The notes beneath the pieces are model-generated. The model was given only the letters and a program-made list of their open reading frames with translations, was not told the origin of the DNA and made no database searches. From assembly GCA_016206925.1 (NCBI GenBank), contig JACQQS010000014.1, positions 1 through 50,725 of the forward strand: a DNA stretch of 50,725 bases. Reading direction: 5' to 3'. Position numbers and translations under genes: made by a program. The stretch's first letter is position 1; the number at the start of each line of letters is the position of its first letter. This stretch comes from Candidatus Omnitrophota bacterium (GTDB lineage: Bacteria; Omnitrophota; Omnitrophia; Omnitrophales; JACQQS01). This document shows, in pieces, positions 46,228-50,725 of the stretch.

Positions 46228-48456
46228 GTGGCAATCGTTCGTTTTTTCTTCTTTTGGTCGGGTTTTAGTTCGCTTCTATATCAAATCGTTTGGCTCCGTC
46301 TAGCCATCGCACGTTTCGGCGTGAACGCCCCCGTAGTCTCGTCGGTACTGACTGTATTCATGTCCGGGCTTGCTCTGGGCTCTTACCTGGGCGGAAAATT
46401 TTCTTCGCGTTTTGGCAATCAAAAGTACCTAATTCAGTTGCGTCCCTATGCTTTGTTGGAATTCACAATCGGTCTTGGAGGGCTTTTAGCGCCGGCCGGG
46501 TTATTGTTAGGGCGCCGCGTTATGTTGTCGCTTTCGATGGAAAGCTCCGCAGCTTACTTTGCATGTTCGTTGTTCATGATTTTTATCATACTCTTTCCTT
46601 TCTGTACTGCCATGGGAGCTACGTACCCTTTTGCATTATCTTTCCTCAAAAAATTGCACTTGCCCGATGAGGAGAAGCAGTTCAGTGATTTATATCTTTG
46701 CAATGTGGCAGGATCCATTCTCGGCGTGTTGATACCGACCTTTATAACGATCGAACTGTGGGGGTTTCAAAAAACGCTATGGCTGGCTGTCTTGATAAAC
46801 TTGATGATTGCTGTATTGGCATGGCGTTACCGCGTGTCCGCAAAATACCCAGCCACGGAAACGATCTGCGCAGAGCCGGCCGATTATTACTCAGAACGCG
46901 CCGTGTCGATATTTCCGCGAGCCGCGGTAATCTTATTTATTTTCGGGATGTGTTCTATGGGATTGGAAGTGATTTGGACCAGAATCTACACTCCGTATAT
47001 TGGCACATGGGTTTATTCGTTTGCGGGAATTCTGGCCATTTACCTTGTATTTACGAATCTTGGGACGGCAACATACCGCTTAAGTTTGTTTCGCAGCGCC
47101 GAGCGTCATCTTCTGCTTTTAACTTGGTTATTTCTCGCTCCGTCGGCTTTTTTGATGCTTATCGCCTGTAATCCCGATTTTAGTATAAGCCCGTTTGTCC
47201 GTCTGCTCATAGGTGTGGCGCCGTTCAGTTTTATGGCAGGCATACTCACTCCCTGCCTTATTGAAATTCATTCGCGATCCGAAGCTAAAAGTGTGGGAAC
47301 GTTGTACGCGGCCAATCTTCTGGGCTGCGTTGTCGGTCCCCTGGTTACCGGATTTTTGCTGATCCCATTTCTAAACTATAGAACAGCGTGCTATCTCTTG
47401 GTATTCTTGTTACTGCTCACTTTCCTATGGGGAAAGCCGCATGTGCGAGTTGCCGGTACGGCAGAGAATGGATTCGGCGGTAGAAAACTTATCACGTGGG
47501 GGGTACCGATTCTCATTTTCGGATTATTGTCTCTCTTTGGAAAGCCGTATGAAAGCCGGTTCCGAGAAGCCGTGGTGCTTCATGATTACGCGGCGACCGT
47601 CATTGCAAGCGGCCAGGGTATGGATAAGCAGTTAAGAGTGAATGGACAGCGGGCAACCCATCTAACGACCATTACAAAAATGATGGCGCATTTGCCCTTG
47701 GCGTATTTGAACAAAACGCCCGAGCGCGGCTTGGTCATATGTTTGGGAATGGGCACTACATTTCGTTCGATGTCTTCGTGGGGGATTGACAGTACTGTAG
47801 TCGAATTAATTCCTTCCGTTGCAAAAACCGTCTCCTATTTTTTTGCAGATATCGATGAGATCTTGAGGGGTCATCGAGCGAGAGCCAGGATTATTATTGA
47901 CGATGGAAGGCGTTTTTTAGATCGCACGTCGGAAACGTACGATGTAATTGCCGTCGATCCTCCTCCGCCGGTTGAAACCGCTCAATCAAGCCTGCTTTAT
48001 TCGAGGGAGTTTTATCAGAGCGTGAAACGTGTGCTTCGTAAAGATGGGATTCTGCAAAATTGGCTGCCGCAGGCAGCAGATGCCAAAACCGTTGCAGCGG
48101 TCCTCAAAGCTTTGCGGGAGGAATTTGCCTATGTGCGCATTTTTAATTCCCTTGAGGGCCACGGGCTCCATTTCCTAGCGTCTATGGCACCGATCCCCGG
48201 GCGTTCGCCCGCAGAATTATTTTCCCGGCTTCCGGAGTCCGCAAAAAAGGATTTTTTGGAATGGGAGCAAAACGCGCCTGAAGAAATATTCGAATCCGTC
48301 CTTCGAAGTGAAAAAGATCCAGATCGATTTTTAATGAGCCTTGGATTGAATTCAGCTGTTACGCTGACCGATGACAGGGCCGTAAATGAATACTGGTTCC
48401 TTAGAGCACTTTTTCCGGAACCGCATCGAACGGCTGAAGTTACTCTTTCCCGTTAA
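46228..48456 (+). CDS. Fused MFS/spermidine synthase-like membrane protein
   Basis: 742 residues. About twelve membrane segments (residues 5-450) precede a C-terminal spermidine-synthase-like domain. The N-terminus FFFFWSGFSSLLYQIVWLR and GLALGSYLGGKFSSR are typical of the fused MFS/spermidine synthase family. The soluble part has VICLGMGTTFRSM near residue 505, IIIDDGRRFLD near 560 and YDVIAVDPPPPVE near 575, then LLYSREFY. The catalytic VDSSDP motif reads VDPPPP: the first aspartate is kept and the second is lost, the opposite of the tandem genes at 32297 and 34488. Its activity is therefore uncertain. GTG is the start. The stop overlaps the convergent gene by 17 bases. Confidence 0.82.
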   Translation: MAIVRFFFFWSGFSSLLYQIVWLRLAIARFGVNAPVVSSVLTVFMSGLALGSYLGGKFSSRFGNQKYLIQLRPYALLEFTIGLGGLLAPAGLLLGRRVMLSLSMESSAAYFACSLFMIFIILFPFCTAMGATYPFALSFLKKLHLPDEEKQFSDLYLCNVAGSILGVLIPTFITIELWGFQKTLWLAVLINLMIAVLAWRYRVSAKYPATETICAEPADYYSERAVSIFPRAAVILFIFGMCSMGLEVIWTRIYTPYIGTWVYSFAGILAIYLVFTNLGTATYRLSLFRSAERHLLLLTWLFLAPSAFLMLIACNPDFSISPFVRLLIGVAPFSFMAGILTPCLIEIHSRSEAKSVGTLYAANLLGCVVGPLVTGFLLIPFLNYRTACYLLVFLLLLTFLWGKPHVRVAGTAENGFGGRKLITWGVPILIFGLLSLFGKPYESRFREAVVLHDYAATVIASGQGMDKQLRVNGQRATHLTTITKMMAHLPLAYLNKTPERGLVICLGMGTTFRSMSSWGIDSTVVELIPSVAKTVSYFFADIDEILRGHRARARIIIDDGRRFLDRTSETYDVIAVDPPPPVETAQSSLLYSREFYQSVKRVLRKDGILQNWLPQAADAKTVAAVLKALREEFAYVRIFNSLEGHGLHFLASMAPIPGRSPAELFSRLPESAKKDFLEWEQNAPEEIFESVLRSEKDPDRFLMSLGLNSAVTLTDDRAVNEYWFLRALFPEPHRTAEVTLSR

Positions 48457-49561
48457 GAGCTTTTGCGCTGATATCCAACGTGTCGGTGAGCCAGGCAGAG
48501 GAGATATCTGATAGGCCGAGGGATTTCTCCCACACATGCTCCGGTTCCATGCAGATGTAGGGCGTTACCAGAGGGAAGGATTCCTGCACGTATCGATGTA
48601 TGGTTTGATACAGCCTAGTCCGTAAAGGCGCAAAATAGCGCATCTTCCCGTCGAAACCTTTTACGAATTCCCCCGAAAAAATCGGCGTTGCCGGAAAACG
48701 TTTTTGCGCCTCTTGCTTGAGCGGGGACAAAAACCGGAGTGAGCCGTAGCTGATCCAGGCAATGCTTTCTGGATTAATTTCTTCACGCATGAGCCGTACG
48801 GTTTCACGATAGCCCGTTTCCCAGCCTTCGTGAAGAATCAACGGGTCAAAGTGAAACGCGACGCGGTAACCGGTCTCAACGCATTTTTTTGCGGCGCCAA
48901 TACGTTCCTCGATGGTTGCCGTTTTATGCTCTTCCGTGCGCTGAATGAATTTTGTATTGACTGACCAGGCGATAATGGTTCTGCCGCGGTGGTCAAGGTC
49001 AAGCAACGAGTCAACGCGGGCCGATTTCGTTTTGAGCTCCAGCACCGCGTTAGGATATTGGGCAAAAAAAGCGATGAGCTCCTGATTTATTCCGAGGATA
49101 TGATCCAAAGATACCGAATCCGTAAATTCTCCCGTTCCGAAACGAAATGTTTTTTCCGGATTTGAATCGAAGAGCGATCGCAATTCGGAAAACATGTCCT
49201 CGACGTTTACATAGAATGTCGTCAGCGGGTTGTTCAGATAAGCCTGAAGAAAGCAGTAGGAGCAGTCGAAATTGCAGCCCAGGACGATATTGATGGTCCG
49301 GTACGTGCAGCAAACGGCAGAATCCGTAAAGGCAGGGCAAACGGAAAGAAATTTTCCCTTGTGCCGTGTCAAAAGGAGCGCCCGTTTTCCCTCCGTGAAG
49401 GCATTTTCTTTTGACGCAGCACGCCGGGTCAGTTCCTTGACTTCGCTTGTTGCTTCTTTCGGAACATCGGGCACGCGAGCGAGAATTTGCCGCACGCGTT
49501 TTTCATCCGCAACCGCTTCATCGATATAAATCTTGTCGGGCCGCCAAATATGCTCAGGCAT
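48440..49561 (-). CDS. SPL-family radical SAM protein (spore photoproduct lyase-like)
   Basis: 373 residues. The radical SAM motif CNFDCSYC (CxxxCxxC) is near residues 96-103, followed by FLQAYLNNP, the string shared with spore photoproduct lyase (SplB) relatives. GTGEFTDSVS, IIAWSVNTKF and FHFDPLILHEGWE are further family motifs. SplB repairs a thymine dimer in spore DNA, but members in non-sporulating bacteria have unknown roles and no sporulation gene is seen here. The ATG overlaps the stop of the upstream GT2 gene by eight bases, so it is translated from the same transcript. Confidence 0.85.
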   Translation of the reverse strand: MPEHIWRPDKIYIDEAVADEKRVRQILARVPDVPKEATSEVKELTRRAASKENAFTEGKRALLLTRHKGKFLSVCPAFTDSAVCCTYRTINIVLGCNFDCSYCFLQAYLNNPLTTFYVNVEDMFSELRSLFDSNPEKTFRFGTGEFTDSVSLDHILGINQELIAFFAQYPNAVLELKTKSARVDSLLDLDHRGRTIIAWSVNTKFIQRTEEHKTATIEERIGAAKKCVETGYRVAFHFDPLILHEGWETGYRETVRLMREEINPESIAWISYGSLRFLSPLKQEAQKRFPATPIFSGEFVKGFDGKMRYFAPLRTRLYQTIHRYVQESFPLVTPYICMEPEHVWEKSLGLSDISSAWLTDTLDISAKALNGKE

Positions 49562-50402
49562 AGTTCAAATGCCCGTGTTTTAGGCAACCTTTCGCGTAGA
49601 TCGCGGACTTTTTTTCGAGTTCACCTAAAACGGCAACGCGCTGCGATTCGGTCAGCATGCTTTGGCGGAGAATTTTTTCAAGCGCGCGTATGCGATAAAA
49701 GTCCAGACTGTGCTGTCTGGACAGCTGGTCGCTGTGCCCGCCGCGCTTGACGGTGAGCGGCGCGGGAATCAGCCCGACAGGGTATTTTGCGGAAACTCTC
49801 AGCCAAAGTTCGTAATCTTCACACACGGGAAACGTTTCGTCAAATACGCCGACGCGGTCCAGAAGCGATCTTTTAAACATCACGGCCGACGGGCTGATGA
49901 CGCAACGGGGAAGACATGGGTTGAAAATTTCACCGGAAAATTTCTTGTGAACCTGCCGCGGATTTACGCGCCTTCCGTTTCGTATCCAGATTTCTTCCGT
50001 TTGGCAAATCATCGCTCCGGAATTTTCCTCAAAATAGCGTACCTGCGTCTCAATTTTTTCCGGTTTCCAGAAATCATCCGAATCCAGAAGGGCGATCAAT
50101 TCTCCTGTTGAGCTGCGGATTCCAGCATTTCTGGCCGCGCTAACGCCTCTCGCGCCAAATGATTTCGGAAGCCGGGGATAGCGTTTCTCAGCCGATGCGA
50201 AGTCAGCCCCCTCAAGGCGTATGTATTTTAAATCGGTTCGATGGGTATAGTCACTGCCGGTACCGTCGTCCGAACCGTCATCAACAACAACGATTTCCAA
50301 GGGAGCATAATTCTGCGCACGCACAGATTCGACCGCTTCTTTTAAAAAGGCGCGGCGGTTGTACGACGTTATGATCACGGAGACAAGCGGTTTATAAGCC
50401 AT
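49554..50402 (-). CDS. GT2 family glycosyltransferase
   Basis: 282 residues with no membrane segments. VSVIITSYNRRAFLKEAVESV (residues 7-27) begins the GT-A fold, and IVVVDDGSDDGT near residue 36 is the nucleotide site. ARNAGIRSSTGELIALLDSDDFWKP near 90-114 contains the DXD region, and ICQTEEIW and CEDYELWLRVSAKY follow, the catalytic ED. This is the capsule/O-antigen type of GT2 rather than the DPM1-like type. It overlaps the SPL-like radical SAM gene by eight bases. The roughly 185 bases upstream of the ATG contain no gene. Confidence 0.88.
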   Translation of the reverse strand: MAYKPLVSVIITSYNRRAFLKEAVESVRAQNYAPLEIVVVDDGSDDGTGSDYTHRTDLKYIRLEGADFASAEKRYPRLPKSFGARGVSAARNAGIRSSTGELIALLDSDDFWKPEKIETQVRYFEENSGAMICQTEEIWIRNGRRVNPRQVHKKFSGEIFNPCLPRCVISPSAVMFKRSLLDRVGVFDETFPVCEDYELWLRVSAKYPVGLIPAPLTVKRGGHSDQLSRQHSLDFYRIRALEKILRQSMLTESQRVAVLGELEKKSAIYAKGCLKHGHLNYA

Positions 50403-50592
50403 TTTTCCCTGATTTTGTTTGAGCGGGCATATTCTAATCGGGAGATCGTTTTTGACAAACAGGATTCTCTAATCTGTTGAAATTAAATGTCTTATGCGCG
50501 CTATCCCGACAGTTTTCTTGATTTATTTATGGAGCAGAGTATAGTATCCTCTTTCGAGAGTAAGGTCTTTCCAATAAGACTTAAGTGCGGCG

Positions 50593-50636
50593 TGCCAGGA
50601 GATCGCTGACACTTTTGTGTCAGGACATCGCTGACA
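50593..50636. repeat. Direct 19-base repeats near the right edge
   Basis: TGCCAGGAGATCGCTGACA (50593-50611) and TGTCAGGACATCGCTGACA (50618-50636) differ at two positions and are 25 bases apart. The second has inverted ends TGTCA/TGACA. The layout is that of transposase-binding repeats at an insertion-sequence end. Confidence 0.6.
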
Positions 50637-50724
50637 GTCCACAAAAGTTTTTAACCGGGATATGGTCTTTGACCTCTTCCCGAAGTTGGTATTTAAGCTC
50701 TTTGACAAGGATGCGTTTTTGATC
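50620..50724 (-). CDS. C-terminal end of an unidentified gene entering from the right edge
   Basis: A minus-strand frame open from the window edge for 34 codons ends at TGA 50622-50620 inside the second 19-base repeat. It reads QKRILVKELKYQLREEVKD and so on, charged and plausible as the tail of a protein, perhaps of the insertion sequence whose end the repeats mark. Too short to identify. Confidence 0.25.
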   Translation of the reverse strand, partial: DQKRILVKELKYQLREEVKDHIPVKNFCGLSAMS

Positions 50725-50725
50725 C

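Noticed and set aside
50523..50708. 61-codon minus-strand frame at the right edge
   Set aside because: It crosses both 19-base repeats and has no family-like content; another frame fits a partial gene better.

Overview
The window looks like chromosomal DNA of a free-living bacterium with a Gram-negative type of envelope. It has a type A RNase P RNA, DnaE and DnaG replication proteins, a sigma-70 housekeeping factor and the futalosine-route enzyme MqnE. It also has a CBS-less GuaB3-type IMP dehydrogenase and an unusually dense set of membrane glycosyltransferases. No 16S rRNA or ribosomal protein is present, so taxonomy is inference only. The mixture (GuaB3, HTTM-DCC1 fusion, several membrane proteins with spermidine-synthase-like domains, many GT-C proteins, short GC-rich palindromic repeats) is what I would expect of an uncultured lineage such as Omnitrophota or a neighbour, with low confidence.

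Layout. 1-156 is the N-terminus of an IS1634-type transposase running off the left edge. 338-5971 holds an HTTM-DCC1 membrane protein, guaB3, guaA and an A+T-rich nucleotidyltransferase/small-protein pair. 5990-17318 is an information-processing block: dnaE, HU, rsmE, mtaB, cvpA, a 3-methyladenine DNA glycosylase, dnaG, rpoD and a double-CDGSH protein. 17355-19037 is a GT39-like membrane protein. 19273-27158 is a tightly packed, mostly overlapping operon: thiC, ispG, mqnE, bioB, a cofH-like radical SAM gene, a ThiI-like PP-loop ATPase and an aldo/keto reductase. It has its own promoter and a terminator-like hairpin in the leader. 27155-45266 is an envelope and glycan region on both strands. 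It contains GT-C proteins, GT2 polyprenol-phosphate sugar transferases, a methyltransferase and two tandem membrane proteins with a spermidine-synthase-like domain. It also has a sulfatase/phosphotransferase-like protein, a PIG-V-like protein, an ACT-domain protein and tRNA-Ile(CAU). 45414-46003 is RNase P RNA with a repeat-like insertion in P12. 46228-50402 holds a fused MFS/spermidine synthase-like protein, an SPL-like radical SAM protein and a GT2. The right edge shows insertion-sequence-like direct repeats.

How the genes work together. GuaB3 and GuaA would carry IMP to GMP. DnaE, DnaG and RpoD are core replication and transcription proteins; DnaG and RpoD sit next to each other as in the macromolecular synthesis operon. 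The thiC operon brings together precursor steps of thiamine, isoprenoid, menaquinone and biotin cofactors, with one CofH-like enzyme whose partner CofG is absent. The polyprenol-phosphate sugar synthases (28904, 43395, 44478) could supply lipid-linked sugars to the many GT-C proteins.

A family of short palindromes (inverted TCCCGC/GCGGGA arms, CCAG and TGACA flanks) sits between housekeeping genes. One copy is inside the HTTM-DCC1 reading frame and another forms the end of RsmE. The most interesting items are the CofH-like gene in the mqnE/bioB operon, the tandem membrane spermidine-synthase-like proteins with altered catalytic motifs, the RNase P RNA insertion and the in-frame palindromic repeat.
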